The notes under the pieces are model-generated. The model had not been told where the DNA came from, did not search any database, and saw only the letters and a list, made by a program, of their open reading frames with translations. Shown one piece after another: positions 46,393 to 55,018 of a DNA stretch of 63,846 nucleotides. The stretch comes from an uncultured Paracoccaceae bacterium (lineage in GTDB: Bacteria > Pseudomonadota > Alphaproteobacteria > Rhodobacterales > Rhodobacteraceae), in contig CALICM010000027.1 in assembly GCA_938049225.1 (NCBI GenBank), positions 1 to 63,846 of the forward strand. Reading direction: 5' to 3'. Position 1 is the stretch's first letter. The number at the start of each line of letters is the position of its first letter. Position numbers and translations under genes: made by a program.

Positions 46393-47098
46393 AACCTATC
46401 ACCTTTCGTTGCCATTGGTGGCCGCAGCACAGGCGCAAAAACATGTGACGTTGAACGCAGCCTTGGCCAAACTGGATGCGCTGGCGCAATTGCGCGTTGT
46501 AAGTGCTGTGGTGACTACACCGCCGGGCGGGGCGGCGGACGGGCAAAGCTATATCGTGCCCGCTGGTGCCAGTGGCGTCTGGGCGGGGCACGAGACGCAA
46601 TTGGCGGTTTTCGCCAATGGTGCTTGGGAGTTTATCCAGCCAAAAGTGGGCTGGACGGCGTGGAACGAGGCCGAGGGTGCGCCTGTCACGTTCAACGGTG
46701 CGGGATGGGGCCAAGCGAATGGTGCCGGATCCGCAGGTGGTGCTGCCACGTTGCAACAGGTGGTCGAGGTGGATCATACAGTTGGTTCGGGGGCAACCTC
46801 GACAGTGGTTGGGGCAATTCCGGCGCAGATGATGGTCACCGGTGTTTCCGGGCGGGTGACCTCGGCCTTTGGGGGCGGTGCTACTGGGTGGAGCCTGGGG
46901 GTTTCTGGGTCGAGCAATCGCTATGGTAGCGGGCTTGGGTTGGCTAAGAACTCGTATGTTTTGGGGCTGACCGGGCAGCCGCAGGCGTATCATAGCGACA
47001 CGGACCTCATTTTGACCGCCGCGGGCGGGACGTTCTCGGGTGGTGAAGTGCGTTTGGCGATCCATGGGGTGATATTGCAGCCCCCTGCGGCCGTCTGA
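46385..47098 (+). CDS. DUF2793 protein, GTA tail-fibre candidate
   Basis: A 237-aa protein overlapping the 3' end of g15 by 8 bp. The N-terminal DUF2793 part has LPLVAAAQAQKHVTLNAALAKLDAL, GQSYIVPAGASGVWAGHETQLAVFANGAWEFIQPKVGW and LQQVVEVDHTVGSGATSTVVGAI; the C-terminal half is Gly/Ser/Thr-rich beta structure (FGGGATGWSLGVSGSSNRYGSG). In R. capsulatus a tail-fibre gene sits at a separate locus; here the fibre-like gene is fused to the main cluster. Host-range specificity is the likely role. Confidence 0.75.
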   Translation: MTETYHLSLPLVAAAQAQKHVTLNAALAKLDALAQLRVVSAVVTTPPGGAADGQSYIVPAGASGVWAGHETQLAVFANGAWEFIQPKVGWTAWNEAEGAPVTFNGAGWGQANGAGSAGGAATLQQVVEVDHTVGSGATSTVVGAIPAQMMVTGVSGRVTSAFGGGATGWSLGVSGSSNRYGSGLGLAKNSYVLGLTGQPQAYHSDTDLILTAAGGTFSGGEVRLAIHGVILQPPAAV

Positions 47099-47310
47099 GA
47101 TGCACCGTATCTTTGATCTGATGCATTGGCATCTGCCGCTTCGGTTGCACCGTAAAACGGGGTGTAGGCAGTGGATCGTGCGCGTGGTGCCACGATAGCA
47201 GATCCGTGATGGTTTGAGGAGGCCGGGCGTTTGGCCTTGATTTCCGGGTCTGTTGCCATGACATGTTTGGGGGAGATTGTGGAAAGCACGAACCAACAGG
47301 AGGCATGGCC

Positions 47311-48129
47311 ATGCCCAAGGTGGCATCCAAACTAGCCGAAGTAGATCCGGTTTGGTCGCGTATTCGGTTTGAGGCCGAAGAAGTGACGCGAAATGAGCCG
47401 CTTATGGCGTCAATGGTGCATTCCGGCATTCTGTATCACAAGTCGCTGGAGAGTGTGTTGAGTTTTCGGCTGGCTCGAAAGCTGGCCTCGCAGGAAATGC
47501 CCGAACTGATCCTGCGCGAGATCCTGGACGAGGCCTATGCGGCCGATCCTGGGTTGGTTGAGGCGGCACGTGCGGATATCATAGCGGTGTTCGAGCGGGA
47601 TCCTGCCTGTCATCGTTTGATTCAACCGCTTCTGTTCTTCAAGGGATTTCAAGCGGTTCAAGCCCATCGCCTGGCGCATTATCTGTGGATGCTGGATCGC
47701 AAGGACTTGGCTTATTTCGTTCAGATGCGCACCTCTGAGGGGTTTGGGGTGGATATTCACCCCGGCGCGCGTATTGGCCATGGGTTGATGATCGACCACG
47801 CCCACTCGATCGTCATTGGAGAGACTGCGGTGGTCGGCAACAATGTGTCGATGCTGCATTCAGTGACGCTGGGGGGTACCGGGAAGGAACATGACGACCG
47901 GCATCCCAAGATCGGGGATGGCGTGCTGATTGGTGCGGGGGCGGCGGTTCTGGGAAATATCCGCGTCGGAAACTGTTCGCGGGTCGCCTCCGGCTCGGTA
48001 GTTTTGGAGGAAGTGCCGCCGTGCAAGACCGTTGCAGGGGTCCCGGCCAAGATCGTAGGCGAGGCCGGGTGCTCGGAGCCAGCGAAATCTATGGACCAGT
48101 TGCTGAGATCGCTGAAGCCGACATTGTGA
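47311..48129 (+). CDS. cysE: Serine O-acetyltransferase
   Basis: Makes O-acetylserine from serine and acetyl-CoA for cysteine synthesis. The 272-aa protein has the helical N-terminal domain (FEAEEVTRNEPLMASMVHSGILYHKSLESVLSFRLARKL) and a left-handed beta-helix with hexapeptide repeats. GVDIHPGARIGHGLMIDHAHSIVIGE carries the catalytic His. The start at 47311 has AGGAGG seven bases upstream, a better spacing than ATG 47305. cysE next to the GTA cluster is a common arrangement in Rhodobacterales. A terminator follows. Confidence 0.93.
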   Translation: MPKVASKLAEVDPVWSRIRFEAEEVTRNEPLMASMVHSGILYHKSLESVLSFRLARKLASQEMPELILREILDEAYAADPGLVEAARADIIAVFERDPACHRLIQPLLFFKGFQAVQAHRLAHYLWMLDRKDLAYFVQMRTSEGFGVDIHPGARIGHGLMIDHAHSIVIGETAVVGNNVSMLHSVTLGGTGKEHDDRHPKIGDGVLIGAGAAVLGNIRVGNCSRVASGSVVLEEVPPCKTVAGVPAKIVGEAGCSEPAKSMDQLLRSLKPTL

Positions 48130-48137
48130 GATCTTTT

Positions 48138-48168
48138 GGCCCGGCTGAGCGTTCGCCGGGCCGCTTTT
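48138..48168 (+). terminator. Terminator of cysE
   Basis: GGCCCGGC (48138-48145), a 9-base loop and GCCGGGCC (48155-48162) form a perfect 8-bp stem followed by GCTTTTG. It lies in the 43-bp gap between convergent cysE and pdhC; no T run follows on the minus strand, so it serves cysE. Confidence 0.65.
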
Positions 48169-48172
48169 GTCC

Positions 48173-49459
48173 CTAAGCAAGCATATTCATTGGGTCTTCC
48201 AGATAGCCTTTAATGGCGGCGAGGAATTGCGCACCGAGTGCGCCATCTATGACCCGATGATCGACTGAAAGCGTTACCGTCATCACTGTCGCGACAGCGA
48301 GCGCGCCGTCGGCGCCGGCCACCGGCTTTTTCACCCCGGCACCGACGGCCAGGATCGACGCATGTGGTGGGTTTATCACTGCGTCGAAGTTTTCGATCCC
48401 CATCATGCCCAGGTTCGAGATCGCGAAGCTGCCGCCCTGATACTCGTGCGGCGCCAGCTTACGCTCGCGGGCGCGGGTGGCCAGGTCTTTCATTTCCGTC
48501 GACAGCTTTGACAATGTCTTGCTGTCAGCATCGCGCAGAACTGGGGTAAAAAGCCCCCCCTCGATGGCGACCGCGACCGCCACATCCGAGGGAGCCAGCT
48601 TCAGCACCCTGTCGCCGGCCCAGACCGCGTTGCAGTCGGGCACATCTTGCAGCGCCAAGGCGCAGGCCTTGATGATAAAATCATTCACCGACAGCTTAAT
48701 GCCGCGCCCTTCGAGTGATTTATTCAACTCTCCCCGGAATTTCATGAGTGCATCCAGGTGGATATCCCGCCGCAGGTAGAAATGCGGGATCGTTTGCTTA
48801 GCCTCGACCAGTCGTGTCGCGATGGTTTTGCGCATACCGTCGAGGGCGACTTCCTCGTAATCACGATCCGCATACATTTTGGCCACGATATCGGCGCTCA
48901 TCCCTTGCGTGGGCGCGGCGGCTTTGGGTGTTTCGGCCCTGGTCGGAGCGACGACGGCTTGTGCGGTGGCACTTTCCACATCGGCCTTGACGATCCGTCC
49001 CCTGGGGCCGCTGCCCTTGATGTGTGTCAGATCCAAGCCCTTGTCTTTAGCGATCCGGCGGGCCAGTGGGCTGGCAAAAATCCGCGCGCCATCGGCAGCG
49101 GCGGGTGCGGCTTGCGATGGTGTTGCTGACGCAGCTGGGGCTGCAGCGGCTTCGGCCACCGGGGCCGGACTGGCCTCCTGCGGCGTGGGAGTGGCGCCGA
49201 TATCATCAGCACTTTCGCCATCCTCTAACAGCACAGCGATCAGATCGTTGACTTTTACGGCTTCGGTCCCCTCGGGGATCACGATCTTGCCGACCGTCCC
49301 TTCGTCCACCGCTTCGAACTCCATCGTCGCTTTGTCGGTCTCAATCTCGGCCATGATGTCGCCCGAGGACACGCTGTCCCCTTCTTTCACCAGCCACTTG
49401 GCGAGCGTCCCTTCCTCCATCGTGGGTGAGAGCGCGGGCATAAGGATATTGATGGGCAT
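48173..49459 (-). CDS. pdhC: Pyruvate dehydrogenase E2, dihydrolipoamide acetyltransferase
   Basis: Transfers acetyl groups from lipoate to CoA. The 428-aa protein has one lipoyl domain (K43 in [11 protein letters not shown]), an Ala/Pro-rich linker (about 90-120), an E1/E3-binding domain ([34 protein letters not shown]) and the catalytic domain. The catalytic domain has [13 protein letters not shown], and DHRVIDGA with the active His. It is the last gene of pdhA-pdhB-small ORF-pdhC on the minus strand. The lipoyl domain is nearly the same as that of PdhB. Confidence 0.95.
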   Translation of the reverse strand: MPINILMPALSPTMEEGTLAKWLVKEGDSVSSGDIMAEIETDKATMEFEAVDEGTVGKIVIPEGTEAVKVNDLIAVLLEDGESADDIGATPTPQEASPAPVAEAAAAPAASATPSQAAPAAADGARIFASPLARRIAKDKGLDLTHIKGSGPRGRIVKADVESATAQAVVAPTRAETPKAAAPTQGMSADIVAKMYADRDYEEVALDGMRKTIATRLVEAKQTIPHFYLRRDIHLDALMKFRGELNKSLEGRGIKLSVNDFIIKACALALQDVPDCNAVWAGDRVLKLAPSDVAVAVAIEGGLFTPVLRDADSKTLSKLSTEMKDLATRARERKLAPHEYQGGSFAISNLGMMGIENFDAVINPPHASILAVGAGVKKPVAGADGALAVATVMTVTLSVDHRVIDGALGAQFLAAIKGYLEDPMNMLA

Positions 49460-49472
49460 CGGTCCCCCAGAT

Positions 49473-49727
49473 TTATTGGATCTCGCCTTCCGGCGTATCG
49501 GTCGGATTCTGTAATTCTTTCAGAAACCATTCGAGCATCGTGGCCATGGCGGCTTCGGCGCTGTCCGCTTTGCCGCTTTGATGCATGGCATTGGCGAAGT
49601 GGCCGGCGAAATCAGCCAGCATCAGCCCCGCGTATTCGGGTCGCTCGATTTGCGTGTGATCAATCCGAACCTCCATACCGCCATCGTTTTCCATGGTGGC
49701 CGTGAACAAGGGTTTTTTCCCGAACAT
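49473..49727 (-). CDS. 84-aa conserved protein inside the pdh operon (DUF5076-like)
   Basis: An acidic alpha/beta protein. [68 protein letters not shown] shows a short beta start and a long helical end. It lies between pdhB (9-bp gap) and pdhC (13-bp gap), a conserved location in Rhodobacterales. The DUF5076 label is from memory and tentative. Its position in the operon suggests a link with pyruvate dehydrogenase assembly or control, but no motif shows it. Confidence 0.65.
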   Translation of the reverse strand: MFGKKPLFTATMENDGGMEVRIDHTQIERPEYAGLMLADFAGHFANAMHQSGKADSAEAAMATMLEWFLKELQNPTDTPEGEIQ

Positions 49728-49736
49728 ACCCGCCTC

Positions 49737-51110
49737 CTATCGGTATGTGACGGCCTTGGCCGCCTCGATCACTTCGGCGGTGGTGACCAGCGCGAGTTTC
49801 TCAAGGTTCGCGGCATAGGGCATTGGCACATCCTTGCCCGTTAGGTTGATCACCGGCGCGTCCAGATAGTCAAAGGCCTGCTGCATCAGCACCGCGGATA
49901 TATGGTTGCCGATCGAGCAGACCGGCCAACCCTCTTCCACGGTGATGCAGCGATTGGTCTTCATTACCGAATTGATCACCGTCTGGGTGTCCATCGGGCG
50001 CAAGCTGCGCAGGTCGACCACCTCGGCCGAGATCCCTTCGCTTGCCAAGGCCTCGGCCGCTTCAAGCGCATAGGTCATGCCGATGCCGAAACTAACGATG
50101 GTCAGATCCGTCCCTTCCCGCCAGATTTTGGCTTTGCCCAAGGGGACAGTGAAATCGTCCAACTCGGGCACTTCGAAGGATTTGCCATAAAGGATCTCGT
50201 TTTCCAGGCAGATGACTGGGTTGTTGTCGCGGATTGCCGACTTCAACAGGCCCTTGGCGTCCGCCGCCGAATAGGGCTGGATCACTTTCAAACCTGGGAT
50301 CTGGGCATACCAGGCCGCATAGTCCTGACTGTGCTGTGCGCCCACCCGGGCAGCCGCACCATTGGGGCCGCGGAAGACAATCGGACTGCCCATTTGACCG
50401 CCAGACATATACAGCGTCTTGGCGGCAGAGTTGATAATTTGATCAATGGCTTGCATGGCGAAGTTGAACGTCATGAATTCCACGATCGGCCGCAGCCCGG
50501 CAAAAGCGGCACCCACGCCGATCCCGGCGAACCCATGCTCGGTGATCGGCGTGTCAATGACGCGCTTCTCGCCGAATTCGTCCAGCAGTCCCTGGCTGAT
50601 CTTATAGGCGCCTTGGTACTCGGCCACCTCTTCGCCCATCAAGAAGACGTCGCCGTCGCGCCGCATCTCCTCGGCCATGGCATCGCGCAAGGCCTCGCGC
50701 ACGGTCTGCTGTTTAAAACGGGTTCCCGCGGGCACATCCGGCTCGGGCGTTACCGTCGCCACCGCCGCCGGGGGGGCTGCGGGGGTGGGCTGCGCCGAGG
50801 GTTCCGCCGTCGCAGCGCTCACCGGGGTGGGAGCAGGCCCCCCGGCGGGTACGGCACTTGCGTCCTCACCATCCTCAAGCAGCACTGCGATCGCCTCGTT
50901 CACCTTCACGTTCTCGGTGCCTTCGGCGACCAGGATCTTGCCCAGCACACCTTCATCCACCGCCTCAAACTCCATCGTCGCCTTGTCGGTTTCGATCTCG
51001 GCCAAGATCATCCCGCTTTCCACAGCGTCGCCTTCCTTAACCAGCCATTTGGCCAGCGTGCCTTCCTCCATCGTTGGGGAAAGCGCAGGCATCAGAATAT
51101 TCGTTGCCAT
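49737..51110 (-). CDS. pdhB: Pyruvate dehydrogenase E1 beta subunit with N-terminal lipoyl domain
   Basis: Second half of the E1 heterotetramer, which decarboxylates pyruvate with TPP. The 457-aa protein opens with a lipoyl domain (K43 in [16 protein letters not shown]), a Pro/Ala linker (about 85-125), then the E1-beta core ([67 protein letters not shown]). The extra lipoyl domain on E1-beta is typical of alphaproteobacteria. It follows pdhA by 12 bp. Confidence 0.95.
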   Translation of the reverse strand: MATNILMPALSPTMEEGTLAKWLVKEGDAVESGMILAEIETDKATMEFEAVDEGVLGKILVAEGTENVKVNEAIAVLLEDGEDASAVPAGGPAPTPVSAATAEPSAQPTPAAPPAAVATVTPEPDVPAGTRFKQQTVREALRDAMAEEMRRDGDVFLMGEEVAEYQGAYKISQGLLDEFGEKRVIDTPITEHGFAGIGVGAAFAGLRPIVEFMTFNFAMQAIDQIINSAAKTLYMSGGQMGSPIVFRGPNGAAARVGAQHSQDYAAWYAQIPGLKVIQPYSAADAKGLLKSAIRDNNPVICLENEILYGKSFEVPELDDFTVPLGKAKIWREGTDLTIVSFGIGMTYALEAAEALASEGISAEVVDLRSLRPMDTQTVINSVMKTNRCITVEEGWPVCSIGNHISAVLMQQAFDYLDAPVINLTGKDVPMPYAANLEKLALVTTAEVIEAAKAVTYR

Positions 51111-51122
51111 TGTCCGGCTCCC

Positions 51123-52124
51123 TTACGCGTAGATGTCGGTATAAAGCTCTTCGAGCGCCGGTTCTGGGCTGTCTTGAGCGAATTGTGCGGCCTCGTTGAC
51201 GATGCCTTTGATTTCTTTGTCGAGGGCCTTCAGATCCTCCTCGGTCGCATGTTTCCCGGTCAACAGGATGTCGCGCACGTGGTTGATCGGATCCCGCTCG
51301 TCCCGCACCTTTTGCACCTCTTCGCGGGTCCGGTATTTCGCCGGGTCCGACATGGAATGGCCGCGGTAGCGATAGGTCATCACTTCCAGAATATACGGGC
51401 CCTTCCCTGCTCGGCAGTGGTCGACGGCCTTTTGCCCGGCGGCTTTCACGGCCAGCACGTCCATCCCGTCGACCTGCTCGCCCGGTATGCCATAAGCCTC
51501 GCCCCGGACATACAGGCTGGGGGATTTGGTCGAGCGTTTGGTCGAAGTGCCCATCGCGTACTGATTGTTTTCGATGACGAAGATCACCGGCAACATCCAC
51601 AGCTCGGCCATATTATAGGTCTCGTAAACCTGACCCTGGTTCGCGGCGCCATCGCCGAAATAAGTGAAGGCCACATTATCATTGCCGCGATACTTGTTGG
51701 CAAAAGCCAGGCCCGCACCCAGCGGCACATTCGCCCCGACAATCCCATGCCCACCATAGAATTCCTTCTCTTTCGAGAACATATGCATTGAGCCGCCCTT
51801 GCCCTTGGACAGCCCATCCTTGCGCCCGGTAAGTTCGGCCATCACGCCTTTGGGATCCATGCCGCAGGCCAGCATGTGGCCGTGGTCGCGATAGGTGGTG
51901 ATGCGCTGATCGCCGTCTTTCGTACTGGCCTCAAGCCCCACGACAACGGCCTCCTGCCCAATATACAAGTGGCAAAAGCCGCCGATCAGGCCCATGCCAT
52001 ACAGTTGGCCGGCCTTTTCCTCGAACCGCCGGATCAGCAGCATCTCGCGATAAAATTCAATCAATTCTTCTTTGGACGCATTGGGCTTTTTCGCCCGCGT
52101 GCTGCGTTTCGGTGCGGTCGCCAT
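51123..52124 (-). CDS. pdhA: Pyruvate dehydrogenase E1 alpha subunit
   Basis: Binds TPP and starts the complex's reaction. The 333-aa protein has YGMGLIGGFCHLYIGQEAVVVG, HGHMLACGMDPKGVMAELTGR, the TPP motif GDGAANQGQVYETYNMA and the regulatory-type loop YRYRGHSMSDPAKYR. The N-terminal 20 residues are Lys/Arg-rich. It is the first gene of the operon, with a 7-bp palindromic operator-like repeat 18-35 bp upstream of the start. Confidence 0.95.
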   Translation of the reverse strand: MATAPKRSTRAKKPNASKEELIEFYREMLLIRRFEEKAGQLYGMGLIGGFCHLYIGQEAVVVGLEASTKDGDQRITTYRDHGHMLACGMDPKGVMAELTGRKDGLSKGKGGSMHMFSKEKEFYGGHGIVGANVPLGAGLAFANKYRGNDNVAFTYFGDGAANQGQVYETYNMAELWMLPVIFVIENNQYAMGTSTKRSTKSPSLYVRGEAYGIPGEQVDGMDVLAVKAAGQKAVDHCRAGKGPYILEVMTYRYRGHSMSDPAKYRTREEVQKVRDERDPINHVRDILLTGKHATEEDLKALDKEIKGIVNEAAQFAQDSPEPALEELYTDIYA

Positions 52125-52141
52125 TCCGTTCCCCAGATTAT

Positions 52142-52159
52142 TAGTTTAACACTAAACTA
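52142..52159. promoter_or_regulatory. Palindromic operator-like site upstream of pdhA
   Basis: TAGTTTA (52142-52148), ACAC and TAAACTA (52153-52159) form a perfect inverted repeat in the 80-bp gap before pdhA. Two TATAGT-like hexamers lie on the minus strand within and beside it and could be -10 boxes. A repressor that covers the promoter is plausible; the protein is unknown. Confidence 0.5.
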
Positions 52160-52204
52160 TACGAACTATAGATCGGTTCGCCTGGCAAATCCACCGCTTT
52201 GCCG

Positions 52205-52657
52205 CTACAATTTTGACGCAGGGGCAACATCGGGCCGATCCAGAACCACCATCATCGTCGCATTCAGCAAAGCTAGGGGCCTGTCGGGGGCCTCGGCCGC
52301 GACCAGCCGCGCCTCAACCACCATCAAACTGCGCCCCGGTTTCAAGACCCGCCCGGTCGCTTGGAACAGTGCGCCCTTGGCGGGCCGCAGCAAGTTGACT
52401 TTGAACTCAACCGTCAAAACCTCGGCCTCGGCGGGCATCAAAGTATAGGCGGCATAGCCCGCCGCCGTGTCCATCAAGGTGCTTGAAATGCCCGCATGCA
52501 AAAACCCGTGCTGTTGGGTTAGCCGCGCGTCAAATGGCAGCTCCAACGTCACTTCGCCTTTGCCCACATACGCCAGCCGCGCGCCGATCAGCGCCATCGT
52601 GGCCTGCCGGTCGAAACTGTCGCGCACACGCGCCTCAAGGGATGTTGGGTCGGTCAT
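52205..52657 (-). CDS. PaaI-family thioesterase (hotdog fold)
   Basis: A 150-aa hotdog-fold protein. LPFDARLTQQHGFLHAGISSTLMDTAAGYAAYTLMP has the HGG/DTA pattern of PaaI thioesterases, the HAGISSTLMDTA block including the likely catalytic Asp. VTVEFKVNLLRPAKGALFQATGRVLKPGR is the conserved strand pair. It should hydrolyse an acyl-CoA; the substrate is unknown. It lies 80 bp upstream of pdhA and is transcribed in the same direction. Confidence 0.85.
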   Translation of the reverse strand: MTDPTSLEARVRDSFDRQATMALIGARLAYVGKGEVTLELPFDARLTQQHGFLHAGISSTLMDTAAGYAAYTLMPAEAEVLTVEFKVNLLRPAKGALFQATGRVLKPGRSLMVVEARLVAAEAPDRPLALLNATMMVVLDRPDVAPASKL

Positions 52658-52684
52658 CCACGCACTATGCCGTGCGGATGGGCG

Positions 52685-52984
52685 TTAGCGAATAACAACC
52701 TCGTCAGCACGTGCCAGGCCCAATACTTTGCGTGCCTGTTCATCCAACAGATCCAGGTCCAAAAATTCGGTGGACAAGCGCCGCGTGCGGTTTTCCAGAA
52801 CCGCGCGCTCGGCCCGTAGGGTTGCCAATTCGGTTTCAAGCTGCATCGCCTGCGCTTCGACCTGGATACGGCGAAACGTCCCAAAGTCGCCTTGTATGGC
52901 GGCATAGGTGAAATAGCTGATCGCCCCGATCACGAAGATCGAGAAAATCATGCCAAACCAGTGGGGGTGCCGCTGCTCGGTCAC
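52685..52984 (-). CDS. ftsB: Septum formation initiator FtsB/DivIC family
   Basis: A small divisome protein with one TM (GMIFSIFVIGAISYFTYAAIQG) and a periplasmic coiled coil (RRIQVEAQAMQLETELATLRAERAVLENRTRRL), ending in LDLDLLDEQARKVLGLARADEVVI, the standard end of the family. The start is taken as GTG 52984 (VTEQRHPHWFG), with GAGG six bases upstream; GTG 53029 would extend it by 15 residues. It helps bridge FtsQ/FtsL to septal wall synthesis. Confidence 0.85.
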   Translation of the reverse strand: MTEQRHPHWFGMIFSIFVIGAISYFTYAAIQGDFGTFRRIQVEAQAMQLETELATLRAERAVLENRTRRLSTEFLDLDLLDEQARKVLGLARADEVVIR

Positions 52985-53074
52985 ACGCTGCCTCGTTACA
53001 CGTCTAACGGTGTTCGGCCACCTTGCCACAGGCGAATCAATAAGGGAATCAGTGATTTCTGGCCGGACTCTCGC

Positions 53075-53115
53075 CTAGAAAAAATAGCCGGCACTGTGAC
53101 ATTACAGCACCGGCT
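53075..53115 (-). terminator. Terminator of the fba gene
   Basis: On the minus strand AGCCGGTGCTGT and ACAGTGCCGGCT form a stem with a small internal mismatch (53086-53115) followed by ATTTTTTCTAGG. It lies 49 bp after the fba stop. The opposite reading ends in TTTCTTT, so it may be weakly bidirectional. Confidence 0.8.
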
Positions 53116-53164
53116 TTCTTTGTCGCGAGTTTGGTTTCGCCGCACGCGGTGGCGGTGTGCCGCC

Positions 53165-54094
53165 CTACGCTTTGCCCTTATAGATCTCGACCAACTTGCC
53201 AAGCATGTCCAGGGCCTCGCCCCGCTGGCGTTGGAACGTGTTGCGCCCGATGATCGAGCCATTGCCGCCGCCATCGCGGATGGCGCGCGCGTCGTCGAAC
53301 ACGCCGTCGATGCCCTTCTTCGAGCCACCTGAAAAGACGACGATCCGCCGCCCGTTAAACGCCGACCGCATGACATCCGCAACCCGCGCCGCTTGGGTGG
53401 AAACATCAATCTTCTCAGCCTCATAGACCTTCTTGGCTTCGGGCAAACTCAGATGATCCGTGCCCAGCTTTACCTTGATGACATGCGCGCCCAGCAGTGC
53501 TGCGATCTGGGCAGCGTAAGCGCCGATATCCGCCGCCGTTTCACCCGGTTTGTCCAACGCCTCGCCGCGCGGATAGGACCAAATCACGGTGGCGATCCCT
53601 TTCGCTGCGGCCTCTTCACGCATGGCCGCGATGTCCGAGAACATGTCCAAAGCCGCCGAGGATCCGGGATAGATCGTAAAGCCAATCGCGGAACACCCCA
53701 ACCGCAGCGCATCATCGACCGAAGCCGTGATCGCCTGGGTCTTTGGTGCCTCTGCGGGGATCAGCGAATTCGCCGAGTTTACCTTCAGGATCGTCGGGAT
53801 CTGACCGGCAAAGGTATCGGCGCCCGCCTCGATCATCCCCAATGGGGCGGCATAGGCGTTTAGGCCCGCGTCAATCGCCAATTGATAGTGGTAATGCGGA
53901 TCATAGGCCGCTGGGTTCGGCGCGAAGCTGCGCGCGGGCCCATGCTCGAACCCCTGATCGACGGGCAGGATGATGACCTTGCCGGTGCCGCCCAGCTTTC
54001 CGGTCATCAAAATGCGGTTTAGATTTGCCTTCACACCGGGCGTTTCGCCCTCGTAGTTGGACAGGATCTGACGGACGATACGCGTCGATTTCAT
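53165..54094 (-). CDS. Class I fructose-bisphosphate aldolase (DhnA type)
   Basis: Splits fructose-1,6-bisphosphate or condenses triose phosphates through a Schiff base, in the cytoplasm. The 309-aa protein has VIILPVDQGFEHGPARSFAPNP, VNSANSLIPAEAP, SAIGFTIYPGSS, the lysine region HVIKVKLGTDH and RRIVVFSGGSKKG, all DhnA/FbaB family markers. AAGGAGA precedes the ATG. It is transcribed toward ftsB but separated by a terminator. pgk and tkt lie upstream, so this is a carbon-metabolism neighbourhood. Confidence 0.9.
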   Translation of the reverse strand: MKSTRIVRQILSNYEGETPGVKANLNRILMTGKLGGTGKVIILPVDQGFEHGPARSFAPNPAAYDPHYHYQLAIDAGLNAYAAPLGMIEAGADTFAGQIPTILKVNSANSLIPAEAPKTQAITASVDDALRLGCSAIGFTIYPGSSAALDMFSDIAAMREEAAAKGIATVIWSYPRGEALDKPGETAADIGAYAAQIAALLGAHVIKVKLGTDHLSLPEAKKVYEAEKIDVSTQAARVADVMRSAFNGRRIVVFSGGSKKGIDGVFDDARAIRDGGGNGSIIGRNTFQRQRGEALDMLGKLVEIYKGKA

Positions 54095-54173
54095 AAGCTA
54101 GTCTCCTTGGGCCAAAGGTTACCGCCCTTGGCTAGCGGGTGCTTCCGCTTGCGTCAACCGATCCCAAATGTGA

Positions 54174-54953
54174 CTAGGTCGGCGCCATCGTCCGCCCTGC
54201 GATTTTCGCAATCGTCGTGCGTGGCAAGATCCGTGTCAGCCAGGTCAGCATTTTATTCTGCAGCCCGTGCACCGCCACCACCTGCTGCCCAATTGCCGCG
54301 CCATAGCCATATTCGGCCACCTCGCGCGCCGTTGGCAGTTTGGCCTGTGCCATCCGCGAGGATTGCATGTCGGCCACCGCGAAGAACTCGGACTGTGTCG
54401 CGCCTGGACACAGTGCCGTAACGCTGACACCTTGGCCGCGCAACTCTTCGTTGAGCGCGATGGAATAACTCAGCACATAATTTTTCGTGGCGGAATACAC
54501 TGCCATGCCCGGCCCCGCGATGAACCCAGCGACCGAGGCGACGTTCAGGATCCGGCTGCGCCCGGTCTCGATCAGATGCGGCAGGGCGAGGCTGCACAGC
54601 GCGCTCAATGCCGTGATATTCACGTCGATGGAGCGTTTTTCCTGCTCCCACTTTCCCGCGCTGACGGGGCCGTAAGCGCCAAGGCCCGCGTTGTTCATCA
54701 AAAAGTTGATCCGCCGTCCTTCGGCCACCGCGGCGTCCCACAGCCGCGGCACCTCGCCCGGCTGCGACAGATCGGCGGGGATGACCACCACCTCGATACT
54801 ATGTGCTGTGCGCAGTTCCTCGGCCAATGCCTCAAGCTTATCCGCCGAGCGGGCTGTTAGAATTAAATTCCGCCGATTTCGTGCGGCCACCCGCGCCAAT
54901 TCACTGCCAATGCCAGTCGATGCGCCCGTGATCAAAGTATAGGTTAAAGCCAT
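54174..54953 (-). CDS. Short-chain dehydrogenase/reductase
   Basis: A 259-aa Rossmann-fold oxidoreductase. The NAD(P)-binding TGASTGIGSEL lies at the N-terminus, with Arg in RNRRNLILTARS suggesting NADP preference. NNAGLGAYGPV follows, then the catalytic tetrad with Ser in NVASVAGFIAG and YSATKNYV (Tyr and Lys). The C-terminus is hydrophobic with RILPRTTIAKIAGR. The substrate is unknown. It lies between fba and pgk on the same strand, yet the 65-bp and 79-bp gaps make strict co-transcription uncertain. Confidence 0.85.
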   Translation of the reverse strand: MALTYTLITGASTGIGSELARVAARNRRNLILTARSADKLEALAEELRTAHSIEVVVIPADLSQPGEVPRLWDAAVAEGRRINFLMNNAGLGAYGPVSAGKWEQEKRSIDVNITALSALCSLALPHLIETGRSRILNVASVAGFIAGPGMAVYSATKNYVLSYSIALNEELRGQGVSVTALCPGATQSEFFAVADMQSSRMAQAKLPTAREVAEYGYGAAIGQQVVAVHGLQNKMLTWLTRILPRTTIAKIAGRTMAPT

Positions 54954-55018
54954 TGGGTCCCCCGTTTAAAACCAATTCTGAATATAGTCCCGGGGGTCCG
55001 CGATAACGACCCTAGGCA

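Noticed and set aside
47099-47310. Small gene between the DUF2793 gene and cysE
   Set aside because: No frame of useful length with a ribosome binding site; only a weak inverted repeat around 47184.
49902-51791. 629-codon plus-strand frame opposite pdhB and pdhA
   Set aside because: His/Gly/Leu-rich shadow; the minus strand holds intact E1 subunits.
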